Translations under genes and position numbers: made by a program
The notes under the pieces: generated by a model
Told to the model about the DNA's origin: nothing
The model's database searches: none
Seen by the model: the letters and a program-made list of their open reading frames with translations, nothing else
Assembly (NCBI GenBank): GCA_964651045.1
Contig: CAZYVD010000007.1
Span: 15,480-79,479 of the forward strand
Source: CAZYVD01 sp964651045
GTDB taxonomy: Bacteria > Zhuqueibacterota > QNDG01 > DSAB01
Reading direction: 5' to 3'
DNA: 64,000 nucleotides
In this document: positions 8,055 through 17,424 of the stretch, piece after piece
Position numbering within the stretch: position 1 is the first letter of the stretch
Layout of the letters: each line of letters opens with the position of its first letter

Positions 8055-8834
8055 TCACCAACCTAATCTTCCTGTTTGACAAATTCCAATCATTATGTGA
8101 TAATTGTTCATATTGAAAAAAAGACATTCCAAAGTTATGGCATATCTCTTGGGCAGAACCAGCTCTATACCGGCAATCCCACCTGTCCATACATCACTGA
8201 GATACTCTCCCTCATACTCTCCAAGAAAACTCATCTCACTGCCGTACTCTCTGTACTCTCTTTTTTTCTCCAGCCGCCACAAATACCATACTGCACCAGC
8301 AACATAGAATCTAAACGATCCGTAAGGAACCACTATTCCAGCCTGACCCCTAAACTCTCTCCAGTCATATTTCATTTTGTAGTGATTTAAAAACATCTGA
8401 CCTTCGATTTCAAAATCATCAATAAAAGAACCCTGAGAGACAAACCTCAATGCCTGAATGTCTGAATAGAGGCTGACAGATCCAAGAGAGCCGAGTCGAT
8501 GTGCCATGTGAAATCCAAAACCACAGGCGAATCTGAACTTATCCCTGAAATCTGAAACCATATCCTTCTGGCTCTGAAGTTCGAGCTGGACTGCTCCTCC
8601 CATGAGATAAAAGTCGAGCCATGGAGTTATGCCCCAACTGCTCTTTAGAATGTATCGCCTCGATATCTCGATCTCAGATCCCACCTGCTGATTTATATAT
8701 GCACCTCCAGCACTCATGCTCCATATCCCCTTTCCACTCGACCATGTCGGATTCCCAGAAAGCTGTGAAAACAGTTCTGAGGAAAATGGTGCTGAAATCA
8801 AGAGTGCTGCTATTAAATATTTCCTGATATTCAT
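8055..8834 (-). CDS. predicted outer-membrane beta-barrel protein in the pilus operon
   Basis: A 259-residue protein, not recognised by family. The start is taken at the ATG 8834, which has AAAGGGGA just upstream and opens with a signal peptide (MNIRKYLIAALLISAPFSSELFS). The mature part is rich in alternating aromatic and polar strands (for example SWGITPWLDFYLMGGAVQLEL and FRFYVAGAVWYLWRL), as in 10-12-stranded outer-membrane barrels. It lies between the giant Ig-repeat lipoprotein and pilP. It may be a pilus-associated porin or assembly factor; no enzymatic motif is visible. Confidence 0.72.
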   Translation of the reverse strand: MNIRKYLIAALLISAPFSSELFSQLSGNPTWSSGKGIWSMSAGGAYINQQVGSEIEISRRYILKSSWGITPWLDFYLMGGAVQLELQSQKDMVSDFRDKFRFACGFGFHMAHRLGSLGSVSLYSDIQALRFVSQGSFIDDFEIEGQMFLNHYKMKYDWREFRGQAGIVVPYGSFRFYVAGAVWYLWRLEKKREYREYGSEMSFLGEYEGEYLSDVWTGGIAGIELVLPKRYAITLECLFFNMNNYHIMIGICQTGRLGW

Positions 8835-8850
8835 TTCTTTCCCCTTTAAA

Positions 8851-11800
8851 TTATAATGACAGATGGATAGTAACCGAGCCCTCGGCCAGTCCATTAACAC
8901 TGCTGATAGAAACAGTAATCGTAATATCGCCTTCTATTGCATTTGGATCCGTTGGATCTATAGTATTATAACAGTACAGATAGTAGTAGCAAGATCCTGG
9001 ATCTGCCGTTGTCTTCTTCTGCCATGATAATTCTGCAGATACGGAAGAAGGTGCATAACTAGCACTCAAAGTAGATCCTGAAACAACAGGATTACCATTC
9101 ACATCCCAAACCTCTATTGTGATCAGTGCTGCTTCTCCAGGTGCAATTATGGCCTTGTCTGAGTATACATTGTAATGACTGATATTGTGCGATATTACCA
9201 CGCTGCAGATATTCCAGACCTTAATATCGCTTTTGTTGTCGTCTACTCCATTTGTATATGCCAGAATTCGTGCAATACCGTGATTTGGATGACCATCATT
9301 ATCAAAATCGGGTGGATCGCCATATATCGGCCGACCCGGAATATTGGGATTCTCAAAAGTATTTCTCCATCTTGTCGTGTCAGGATATGGATCTTGAGCC
9401 TGAAGTATAAATGTTGCAATGCCGTCCTCATTTGTAGTAGAACTTGTGCTCGGATCATCCATTATGACCTTCCCACCTGTCGTAGATACATATACTGCCG
9501 TTCCTTCCTGAACTTCGTTCATATATTTATCGCTTATAGAAACACTTAACAGTGTTGTATCGAGACCGGCATATATGTTCAGCCGTCGAGGAACTATTGT
9601 AAGATGTGTTGTGCTGGAGTCTGCAATATCTTCCATATATGGAGGACCAGAATGAATAACGATCTCTGTGGCGATCGAGCGTACATCTGTCACAGGATTA
9701 CCGTCTGAATCCTCTGTCACTTCTGCCTGTATCTTTGCAGTACCGGAAACAGTATCGCTCTTGAATGATGCCTGAGCAGTACCACCTACTGTAGATATTT
9801 CGGTGCCCTCTGACGGACTCATTGTCTCGTTTCCAGAAGGAGATTGTATAATATGGAATACTACCTTAGTACCATCCTCTACTGGATTGTTTTTACTGTC
9901 TTTTACATCTGCATATACAGTAACTGTCTGGTTCTTTCCTGAATCCTTAACCCCCATTGAATTTGGAGAGAACCGCAAGAGTACAGATTGCGGAGGTCCA
10001 GGAGTAAGGGTAATGTTAATAATGTCGTAAATGTTCCCCCCTCCGCTCAGATCAACACGTGCCGTTATCTGAGCAATTCCAACTTCACTGCTTGAGAACT
10101 GCACCTCAGCAACCCCATCTCCATCAGTCTGTGCACTTGGAGTTATATCGCCAACAGTGGTAGAGAATTTTACCGTTTCTCCACTAACATTCATTCCCTT
10201 TTCATCTTTAACAACAGCTCTTATGGTAGCCGTTGTAACACCATCTGCAGGAAGCTCTGTTATAACGTTCTGTGGATCTCCACCAGTATATGCAGTAACA
10301 GTTATATTTGCAGGCTCTCCAACGGTCTCAGTAAATTTCACATCTATTGGATATGGAGAAGATTTTACATCACCGTATGTAACCAGAACATGGGCAGTAT
10401 CAGGAGAAGTACTGCTTTTAAGTGAGACCTGAGCAACACCCGACTGATTTGTCTCTGCATATGCTGGTATTGTTCCAGCATCTGTAGCAAAATTAATATT
10501 CTCTCCTGCAATAGCAATGCTTGTGGACGACCTCTTCAAAACAGCCGAAATCGTTGATGTAGAATTCCCATCTGCAGGAATCTCATCCGGAAAGGCTGTG
10601 ACTGTCAAAGAGACCTTGACTATATCTATATCAACATCTACAGAGTTTGATGGATCACTCAGATAGGCACTCACCGTTGCATCTATGTCAGAGGAAACTG
10701 TGTCCGGAATCAAATCAAAAGTTGCTATGCCGCTGGAATTAGTAACAGCAGAAACAGGCGTGCTGACTCCCGGTACAGACGGCGTTACTGCAAAGTGTAC
10801 AGTACGACCAGAAACAGGATTACCATCTCCATCACGTACAACCGCGCTTATCCTCGAATAGTTCTCTCCATTGGCATATATCATACTGCTCGTAGCACTA
10901 AGTTCTGTTATCGTATCTCCTGCCGCAGCCTCAGAAACAAAACTAACCTGAAGAGGCCACGGATCAGCATGCTTGTTACCATAACTAACCTCAACATTGG
11001 CCGTCTGAGGCGTGCTGCTGCTGGTAAGCAAAACCTGCGCTACACCAGATGCGTTCGTCTCTGCCTCGCCTGGTATCGTACCATGATTCGTTCCAAAGTA
11101 AAGCTTCTCCCCTGCTATCGCTATGTTGGTCGACTTGCGCTTGAGTATTGCCGTAACCGTAGAGGTGCTACTACCATCGGCTATTATTGATGAAGGTACA
11201 GCCGAAACCGTCAGCGTTACCTCTATTATCTCAACATCAACACTCACCGTTGAAGATGGATCGTCAAGATAGGCACTCACCGTTGCATCTATGTCAGAGG
11301 AAACTGTGTCCGGAATCAAATCAAAAGTTGCTATGCCGCTGGAATTAGTAACAGCAGAAACAGGCGTGCTGACTCCCGGTACAGACGGCGTTACTGCAAA
11401 GTGTACAGTACGACCAGAAACAGGATTACCATCTCCATCACGTACAACCGCGCTTATCCTCGAATAGTTCTCTCCATTGGCATATATCATACTGCTCGTA
11501 GCACTAAGTTCTGTTATCGTATCTCCTGCCGCAGCCTCAGAAACAAAACTAACCTGAAGAGGCCACGGATCAGCATGCTTGTTACCATAACTAACCTCAA
11601 CATTGGCCGTCTGAGGCGTGCTGCTGCTGGTAAGCAAAACCTGCGCTACACCAGATGCGTTCGTCTCTGCCTCGCCTGGTATCGTACCATGATTCGTTCC
11701 AAAGTAAAGCTTCTCCCCTGCTATCGCTATGTTGGTCGACTTGCGCTTGAGTATTGCCGTAACCGTAGAGGTGCTACTACCATCGGCTATTATTGATGAA

Positions 11801-13128
11801 GGTACAGCCGAAACCGTCAGCGTTACCTCTATTATCTCAACATCAACACTCACCGTTGAAGATGGATCGTCAAGATAGGCACTCACCGTTGCATCTATGT
11901 CAGAGGAAACTGTGTCCGGAATCATTTTAAAAGTTGCAATTCCATTTACATCTGTAACAACAACTGCAGTACTATCGACCCCAGGTACATTGGGTGTAAC
12001 AGAAAAATTAACCTGCTGGCCAAACACAGGAGAGCCCTTGTCATCAACAACCGTTACAGATATATCTACAAAGTTCTCCCCATTTGCAAAAACATATCTC
12101 GAGCTTGTCGTTATTTCGTAAATTGTGTTCATTCCTGCAGCTTCTGATGCAAAAATAACAGTATCACTTGCAGTTATTCCCTCTCCATAGTGTGCAACAA
12201 CGACCGCAGTATCCGGACTGCTTGTACTGGTCAATTCTACTTCTGCCAATCCTCTTGAATCGGTATCCTTTTTATTTGGTATCAATCCCTTTGTAGTGGC
12301 AAACCTAATCTCTGCATCAGAGATTGCAACCTGACTTGTGGTCTCTTTCAATACTGCAGATATCTTTGAAGTACTCTCTCCATCTGCTATGATTATATCC
12401 GGATATGCAGAAACACCAAGCTGTACACCAACAAATTTTACATAATCGGCAATTACATTAGTATCCGACACTGCCTGTACAGTAACGTTGACATCCTGCG
12501 AGCTTGCACAACTCGTCAATATTGCCGATGCAATGCCCTCCGAGTTCGTAACGGCCTGTACAGGCGATATTGTACCTGCACTCGTTGAAAATGTAACCTC
12601 TGCACCCTGTACTCCCCTTGAGGAATCGTCAAGAACCGTTACCTGAACAACTGCAGTGTCAACACCATTAGCATATAAAACCTTGGGATTAATATCTATC
12701 TGAAAATTTGATTTAGAGGAAGAAATGAAATAGATTTTTATTGAAGAAGAAATTGCTCCATATTTTGCGGTGACCTTTACCTCACCCGTTGCCAAACCAC
12801 TCGTGAGAACCACGCTGGCCCATCCATCTTCATCTGTAGTGTCTGCCGACTCGATTGTTCCAGATGTTGTAGTAAAAGATATGACTCTGTCAGCGACTGG
12901 TTCTCCATCCTGATTTATTAGCCTGACCCGAATGTTGGAATAAAAACCGCCAACAGGAACCTGCTCAGGATTTGCTGACATGTTAACAAGTAAGTATGTT
13001 TCTCTCTGTTCAGAGCTGGTAGCATCGATTGGATTTTTCTGAGTACACGTTATCCCGCTCATAATAAGAAGTAAGGCAAGCACTCCTAACAGGACTATTA
13101 ACCTAAAATACCGGTTCCAATCAATCAT
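8851..13128 (-). CDS. giant Ig-repeat (Big_1/invasin-like) surface lipoprotein
   Basis: A 1425-residue secreted protein made almost entirely of about 13 bacterial Ig-like domains of the invasin/Big_1 type; each carries a strand such as ADGxSTSxIxAVLK followed by a GxAxVxLTSS strand. The N-terminus has a hydrophobic signal ending SGITC, a weak lipobox, so it is probably lipid-anchored. Domains alternate between two types, and one two-domain unit of 202 residues is present twice with identical DNA. The gene stands between pilO and the outer-membrane protein gene in the pilus locus, so I infer a surface adhesin or a pilus-associated fibre. The last two or three domains are the most divergent and may hold the binding face. 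Confidence 0.85.
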   Translation of the reverse strand: MIDWNRYFRLIVLLGVLALLLIMSGITCTQKNPIDATSSEQRETYLLVNMSANPEQVPVGGFYSNIRVRLINQDGEPVADRVISFTTTSGTIESADTTDEDGWASVVLTSGLATGEVKVTAKYGAISSSIKIYFISSSKSNFQIDINPKVLYANGVDTAVVQVTVLDDSSRGVQGAEVTFSTSAGTISPVQAVTNSEGIASAILTSCASSQDVNVTVQAVSDTNVIADYVKFVGVQLGVSAYPDIIIADGESTSKISAVLKETTSQVAISDAEIRFATTKGLIPNKKDTDSRGLAEVELTSTSSPDTAVVVAHYGEGITASDTVIFASEAAGMNTIYEITTSSRYVFANGENFVDISVTVVDDKGSPVFGQQVNFSVTPNVPGVDSTAVVVTDVNGIATFKMIPDTVSSDIDATVSAYLDDPSSTVSVDVEIIEVTLTVSAVPSSIIADGSSTSTVTAILKRKSTNIAIAGEKLYFGTNHGTIPGEAETNASGVAQVLLTSSSTPQTANVEVSYGNKHADPWPLQVSFVSEAAAGDTITELSATSSMIYANGENYSRISAVVRDGDGNPVSGRTVHFAVTPSVPGVSTPVSAVTNSSGIATFDLIPDTVSSDIDATVSAYLDDPSSTVSVDVEIIEVTLTVSAVPSSIIADGSSTSTVTAILKRKSTNIAIAGEKLYFGTNHGTIPGEAETNASGVAQVLLTSSSTPQTANVEVSYGNKHADPWPLQVSFVSEAAAGDTITELSATSSMIYANGENYSRISAVVRDGDGNPVSGRTVHFAVTPSVPGVSTPVSAVTNSSGIATFDLIPDTVSSDIDATVSAYLSDPSNSVDVDIDIVKVSLTVTAFPDEIPADGNSTSTISAVLKRSSTSIAIAGENINFATDAGTIPAYAETNQSGVAQVSLKSSTSPDTAHVLVTYGDVKSSPYPIDVKFTETVGEPANITVTAYTGGDPQNVITELPADGVTTATIRAVVKDEKGMNVSGETVKFSTTVGDITPSAQTDGDGVAEVQFSSSEVGIAQITARVDLSGGGNIYDIINITLTPGPPQSVLLRFSPNSMGVKDSGKNQTVTVYADVKDSKNNPVEDGTKVVFHIIQSPSGNETMSPSEGTEISTVGGTAQASFKSDTVSGTAKIQAEVTEDSDGNPVTDVRSIATEIVIHSGPPYMEDIADSSTTHLTIVPRRLNIYAGLDTTLLSVSISDKYMNEVQEGTAVYVSTTGGKVIMDDPSTSSTTNEDGIATFILQAQDPYPDTTRWRNTFENPNIPGRPIYGDPPDFDNDGHPNHGIARILAYTNGVDDNKSDIKVWNICSVVISHNISHYNVYSDKAIIAPGEAALITIEVWDVNGNPVVSGSTLSASYAPSSVSAELSWQKKTTADPGSCYYYLYCYNTIDPTDPNAIEGDITITVSISSVNGLAEGSVTIHLSL
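10661..11924. repeat. perfect tandem duplication, 606-bp period
   Basis: The segment 10661-11266 is repeated as 11267-11872, and 52 more bases (to 11924) continue the same period before the sequence diverges. I found no difference between copies. The unit encodes exactly 202 residues, two Ig-like domains, so changes in copy number keep the frame. Identity at the DNA level points to recent duplication or ongoing gene conversion. Confidence 0.95.
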
Positions 13129-13143
13129 GAGTAAGCTCCTCCT

Positions 13144-13178
13144 CAGGCCTGAACATAGTATGATTCGAATCAGGCCTG
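13144..13178 (-). other. stem-loop just upstream of the Ig-repeat lipoprotein gene
   Basis: CAGGCCTGA (13144-13152) pairs perfectly with TCAGGCCTG (13170-13178). On the minus strand it lies between the pilO stop and the GAGGAGGAG ribosome site of the 1425-residue gene, with no U tract. It could lower read-through, protect the downstream message from decay or limit ribosome access. Confidence 0.55.
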
Positions 13179-13182
13179 TATT

Positions 13183-13752
13183 TTATGTTTTAACTGTCTT
13201 CTCTTTTTCCAATTGGCCTCCTTTCCTTAAAATTACTACCCCTTTTATAGTTATCTTAAGTTCCGTTGCTTCCAGTTCTCTCTCGATTTGCACCTCGTCC
13301 ACTCTAATGAATTGATACTTATCAATATCATCAAGAAACTTTGCAAACTGAAGAAAGAGTCCCCTGTACTCTATTGTAATTGGAAGAACCGATATCTCGG
13401 TATTCGGCTCTTTAAGTTCAGAGAGAGAACCATAATCAGGTTTAATCTCAAAAAGCTTTAAGTTATATCTCCTTGCAATCTTTTCGATCTCATCTCCTAT
13501 ATAGATCAGCCTGTTTCTTAAAAATAGTTCATCTATCTTCTTATTAACCAGATCGGAAAGACTGTCCCTTTTAGCCTTCAAAAATTCAATTTTATTCTGA
13601 GTAACACTCATCTGTTCTTTATTCTGGTATATCTTCAACCTTTCATTATATTGAGAAATCTTACTCTTTACATTGATATAATAAATCAGTATCCATCCAA
13701 CAATTATGATTACGATCAGTGCTGAAATTATTATTATCTTTTTGTTTATCAT
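13183..13752 (-). CDS. pilO: pilus alignment protein PilO
   Basis: A 189-residue bitopic membrane protein: N-terminal helix (IIIISALIVIIIVGWILIYYI), a coiled coil (about 30-75, with SKISQYNERLKIYQNKEQM) and a periplasmic ferredoxin-like domain ending in ELKITIKGVVILRK. This is the PilO layout, and the gene directly follows the pilM-pilN fusion, its expected partner. PilO and PilN form the periplasmic ring that connects the motor platform to PilP and PilQ. Sequence conservation in the family is weak, so synteny carries part of the evidence. Confidence 0.85.
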   Translation of the reverse strand: MINKKIIIISALIVIIIVGWILIYYINVKSKISQYNERLKIYQNKEQMSVTQNKIEFLKAKRDSLSDLVNKKIDELFLRNRLIYIGDEIEKIARRYNLKLFEIKPDYGSLSELKEPNTEISVLPITIEYRGLFLQFAKFLDDIDKYQFIRVDEVQIERELEATELKITIKGVVILRKGGQLEKEKTVKT

Positions 13753-13759
13753 CTCTAAC

Positions 13760-15490
13760 CTACTTCTTTAAATTTGCCGTTATCTCGAATCTATATGAGT
13801 CGTGCTCTTCGTTCCATTCATCCTTTTCCAGCTTCACGTCCGAAAAGTATCCAGATCTTTCCATGTCTACTATGAGTTTTGCCAGATAAATACCAACATC
13901 ATTATTTGGTTTTGTGCTCATACCCTTTATCACGACAATCCAGGGCGTAGCCTTGGGCTGCTCTTCACCCTTTTTTGGAGCCGGCTTCTTTCTGTTATTC
14001 TCTTCCCTCTTTTTTCCATATTCCACGTATACAAGCTGTAAATCCTTCGGCACAGAGTGAGAAAACATCTTCAATATCTGTATCGGAGTCTCGTCCTGTT
14101 TTGTCAGTGCCAAGAGATTCGAGTATTTTTTGTTCAGAGTAATTATCTCATTCTGCAGCGATTTATTTAGCTTAATGTTCTTCTCTATTTGCGGAAGGAG
14201 TACCTCTTTTTGTGCAACCTCACTGGAAATCCGACTTAGTTTAGACTGAAAATTAAATGTCATGAATGCAAGAAACATTACAACAGCAGCAAGAGAATAG
14301 GCCAGACTCTTCTCTACAACTGCTAATTTGTGGACCCGTTTATACTGCTGAGGCAAAAGGTTTGCCTCTGAAGAAGAGTACTCCATCGCAAGGGAAAGAC
14401 TCAATGCCTGTTCAGGAAATCTCTTCTTAAACATCATTATTTTATCACTACCCCCACTGATCCTGATGCTCTGTGGTAATGAGAACCTTTTAACCGGTAT
14501 CCGCAGCTTTTCTTCGATCGCCTCAGGCAGATTTTTCAGCATTGCACCGCCGCCAACAAAATAGATGGAGTTTATTGCCTCACCACTCGAATTTTCCTTA
14601 TAGAATCCAATCGATCTTTGAATCTCGCTTATTAAACGTTCTACAACGGGTCTCATCACGGTCTTTACTTCTGAGAGCGGGGCACCCTTAAATGTCATAC
14701 CTCTTGTAAAACCAGTAGGATATCCATATTTCAACTTAAATTCAAGAGCCTCTTTTATTGTAAATTGTACGGCTCTTCCCTCATGGAAGATTGTTCCGAT
14801 TATTGAATTCGTAAAATCGTCTCCCCCCACAGAAATCTCTCTGTAAAAATCCAACCTTCCATCCTTAACAAGTATGAGCATGCTGCTCCTGCTGCCAATA
14901 TCCAGAATGCCTACTACCCTCTTTCTTTCAGATGCAGGAAGAAAATGCACAAGATTTGTCAGTGATATAACAGAGGGCATGACCTTGGCAGGGACTATAC
15001 CTTCATTTACTAAAAATTTTATGCTTCCATCTATGAGTTCCTCCTGCATGCCTATCAGCATGTATTCTTCGTTTCCATCTTTTTCAGATTTAATACCAAG
15101 CGGCTGACAGTCACACACTATACCTGAAACATCGCCCTCTATTCCAAGCTCTCTCTGAACACTGAACAATGCACTCTGAACGAGCTCCTTCTTTGATAGG
15201 GGCGGAAAACTCTCCCTTTTGATTACAACATTGGAACCACCCACTCCAACAACCACTTTCGCCTTTTTCAGGTTTGAGACTTTGTTAATAATATTCCGCA
15301 CGGCATCCTGCATGGCCTCATAGCGCTGTTCCTCTCCACCCTTGATAGAATATCTTCCAAACCCTTCGACTCTTAAAACGTTTCCCGTCCTTCTCAGAAG
15401 AAGATACTTGACGCTCTCCCTGCCAATATCGATCCCTAGAACAAGGGGCCACATCTTACTCTTCTGTATTTGAAAGCTCTTTGTCTTCAT
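13760..15490 (-). CDS. pilM: PilM-PilN fusion protein
   Basis: This 576-residue protein joins two pilus proteins that are normally separate. Residues 1-350 are an actin-like PilM domain: phosphate-1 motif LGIDIGRESVKYLLL (18-32), VVGILDIGS (192-200) and the adenosine motif FVGGGAM (311-317). Residues 376-385 hold ANLLPQQYKR, which resembles the conserved INLLP motif at the PilN N-terminus that binds PilM. A membrane helix follows (about 395-412), then a coiled coil and a periplasmic PilN domain with its inner-face sequence MFSHSVPKDLQLVYVEY. The single reading frame is uninterrupted and pilO follows 7 bases later. The start may be the ATG of MWPLVLG at residue 13 instead. Confidence 0.92.
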   Translation of the reverse strand: MKTKSFQIQKSKMWPLVLGIDIGRESVKYLLLRRTGNVLRVEGFGRYSIKGGEEQRYEAMQDAVRNIINKVSNLKKAKVVVGVGGSNVVIKRESFPPLSKKELVQSALFSVQRELGIEGDVSGIVCDCQPLGIKSEKDGNEEYMLIGMQEELIDGSIKFLVNEGIVPAKVMPSVISLTNLVHFLPASERKRVVGILDIGSRSSMLILVKDGRLDFYREISVGGDDFTNSIIGTIFHEGRAVQFTIKEALEFKLKYGYPTGFTRGMTFKGAPLSEVKTVMRPVVERLISEIQRSIGFYKENSSGEAINSIYFVGGGAMLKNLPEAIEEKLRIPVKRFSLPQSIRISGGSDKIMMFKKRFPEQALSLSLAMEYSSSEANLLPQQYKRVHKLAVVEKSLAYSLAAVVMFLAFMTFNFQSKLSRISSEVAQKEVLLPQIEKNIKLNKSLQNEIITLNKKYSNLLALTKQDETPIQILKMFSHSVPKDLQLVYVEYGKKREENNRKKPAPKKGEEQPKATPWIVVIKGMSTKPNNDVGIYLAKLIVDMERSGYFSDVKLEKDEWNEEHDSYRFEITANLKK

Positions 15491-15492
15491 CT

Positions 15493-16431
15493 CTATTGAT
15501 CAGATCCTATATATTGCCAGCTCGATATCTGCACACTCCCACCAGCATCCGGATACATCCTGAAATTACTGAATGCTTCCATTCTATCTGAGTTATACTG
15601 GATAATCCCATCACTAAACAAGCCGCCACTCACATCCCCGTTTGAAAGCACACCTCCATTAATTCTTGTATAACTGTCCATTTCCAGATCTTGATCGTTC
15701 GGTAAATAAACAACTCCCTCAATACGCCCAGCTCCACCAAAAAAACTCGACTTTATCCTCACCTCACCAGTCACTACAAAAATTCCATAGACTCTTCTTC
15801 CCGCACTTATCTCAAGATCACCATTTACATAGGTTACATTCGGAACACCAGGACTGTGATAGAAACTTCCATTGGGATAGTCGTTTAAAGGTTTGTAAGT
15901 GCCTGAATATACATGTCCCTGGCTCGAGGCAGTCGAATAAAGAGCAGAAATATCCATCTGTGGAATCGAATCGGCCTGCTCTATCTTCAGGCTCTCATCC
16001 TCCTGTCCTCCCTCGTCACGAACAGTTATATCCGAACAGCTACCAGTGGTCCAGAGGCCAAGACTCTCAAGAGATATGCTATTCATTACCACTTGAAGAT
16101 TCGATTTTATTCCACTGACAGTTGAACGAACCGTGACCGTCACGTTTCCAGTACCAGGATCCCTTGCTGCATATATTGTAACTCCTCCATCACCTATCGA
16201 GATTGTCTCAGATAGTGGAAGAGTAGCACTCTGAACCCTCTTAATTGCATAGTACATCGCACCTTCGGCAGCATAGTCAGCCTTGACTCTATTTATCTGA
16301 CTTCCTATTGTAACAACTTCGGTTCGAATCAATACATACGCACCAAGACCCATCAGAGAAAGTGTAACAAGAAAAATCAACACCATGGCCGATAAGAATC
16401 CATCCTCTTTTTTATATCTACCTATTTTCAT
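15493..16431 (-). CDS. PilX-like minor pilin or pilus assembly protein
   Basis: A 312-residue protein with the N-terminus MKIGRYKKEDGFLSAMVLIFLVTL: a short basic leader, a glycine-phenylalanine cleavage site and a long hydrophobic helix, but no glutamate at position 5, as in PilX/GspK-type minor pilins. After the helix comes the PilX-like ADYAAEGAMYYAIKRV. The C-terminal half (from about residue 190) is rich in short glycine-spaced strands (for example NGDLEISAGRRVYGIFVVTGE) and may form a right-handed beta helix, as in some FCB-group PilX homologs. It sits between the PilW-like gene and pilM-pilN. Confidence 0.8.
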   Translation of the reverse strand: MKIGRYKKEDGFLSAMVLIFLVTLSLMGLGAYVLIRTEVVTIGSQINRVKADYAAEGAMYYAIKRVQSATLPLSETISIGDGGVTIYAARDPGTGNVTVTVRSTVSGIKSNLQVVMNSISLESLGLWTTGSCSDITVRDEGGQEDESLKIEQADSIPQMDISALYSTASSQGHVYSGTYKPLNDYPNGSFYHSPGVPNVTYVNGDLEISAGRRVYGIFVVTGEVRIKSSFFGGAGRIEGVVYLPNDQDLEMDSYTRINGGVLSNGDVSGGLFSDGIIQYNSDRMEAFSNFRMYPDAGGSVQISSWQYIGSDQ

Positions 16432-16448
16432 TTCCTCTCACTCTTTCC

Positions 16449-16985
16449 TTAGTAATAAAAGCTCCTTGGCGCCACCTGGTCCCTCAGTACAAACTCATGG
16501 TTGTCGTTTCCGACTACCATTGTTACTCTTATTCTTCTAATGTTATTAACGCTGCTAAAAATAATGGGTGTTGAGAGTTTATTCCCATGCTCATCAAAAT
16601 ATTCGATCAGGAAAGACTTGACTCCGATCACCAACTTCTCATTCTCCCTTGAAAGCTGCTGGGCATTGGAAGAATAACTGTATGTTATATTGTTGCCATA
16701 GCTTATATCAAACTGAATCTCATCTGAATATCCGTAATCGATATCACCAGGACTCTGGATCAGTCTCATCTCTGCCATCATCCTGGACATTCCTATTCTT
16801 GCTGCCTGAAGAAAATCCTTTCCGTTCCTTGCATTAATATAAGCCTTTATCTGAGTACGAATAAAAGGTGTAACCGAGACGGTTAACACTCCCATGGCAA
16901 TCATGACCACAATCAACTCTATTAGTGTAAAGCCTCTGGAGTGTTTAAAAAATCTTGTATATTTTTTTATGCTCTTTGCCTTCAT
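16449..16985 (-). CDS. PilW-like minor pilin
   Basis: A type IV prepilin with a basic leader and cleavage site SRGFTLIELIVV, including glutamate at mature position 5, followed by a hydrophobic helix. The rest (MSRMMAEMRLIQSP, then KSFLIEYFDEHG) fits the PilW/GspJ class of minor pilins that prime fibre assembly. I take the ATG at 16985, 11 bases after the stop of the preceding gene; an upstream start at 17036 would overlap that gene by 41 bases. A distant relative without the prepilin motif is encoded at 61359-61868. Confidence 0.88.
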   Translation of the reverse strand: MKAKSIKKYTRFFKHSRGFTLIELIVVMIAMGVLTVSVTPFIRTQIKAYINARNGKDFLQAARIGMSRMMAEMRLIQSPGDIDYGYSDEIQFDISYGNNITYSYSSNAQQLSRENEKLVIGVKSFLIEYFDEHGNKLSTPIIFSSVNNIRRIRVTMVVGNDNHEFVLRDQVAPRSFYY

Positions 16986-16995
16986 TGTTATCCGA

Positions 16996-17424
16996 CTATT
17001 TAACAATCCAAGACGTAAGTTCGACCTTGTTATCAAGGGATTGAAGACTCACGCTTACCTTGACAACCACATATGTTACACCATTCAGCTGAAGCTCATC
17101 CGAGATATATACAGTACCACTCAGCCCCTGTGGGGGAGTGCCGGGTGGAGTTCCAGGCCATCTTGTCCTTACATTCTCGTAACCACCGATCGTAGGATCT
17201 GGAGAGTTGTAATCTGCCATAATATTCTCCATTATCTCCTGAGCATATAGAAGCGCCCTTGTAATGTCCTGACCTGCTGATGCACTCTTAAAGTTTGTTA
17301 CAGAAAGCCTGCTCAATGGAAAAACCGCAATGCCAAGAATGATCATGATAATAATGACTTCAATTATAGCCATTCCTGACTCATTATCTATCTTAAATAG
17401 AGCTTTTATCTTCTTAATTAACAT
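16996..17424 (-). CDS. PilV/GspI-like minor pilin
   Basis: A 142-residue prepilin: leader MLIKKIKALFKIDNES followed by the cleavage site GMAIIEVIIIMIILG, with the mature glutamate at position 5. The remaining domain (ALLYAQEIMENIM and so on) matches the PilV/GspI pattern in which an ARALAxxxxE-like helix follows the membrane segment. It is translationally coupled to the preceding FimT-like gene by a 7-base overlap. It probably joins the PilW-like and FimT-like proteins in the tip complex that starts pilus growth. Confidence 0.86.
   Translation of the reverse strand: MLIKKIKALFKIDNESGMAIIEVIIIMIILGIAVFPLSRLSVTNFKSASAGQDITRALLYAQEIMENIMADYNSPDPTIGGYENVRTRWPGTPPGTPPQGLSGTVYISDELQLNGVTYVVVKVSVSLQSLDNKVELTSWIVK

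Noticed and set aside
10795..11796. Two identical plus-strand open frames of 131 codons at 10795-11190 and 11401-11796
   Set aside because: They are antisense shadows of the 606-bp duplication in the Ig-repeat gene, without ribosome sites and with cysteine- and arginine-rich compositions unlike a real protein.
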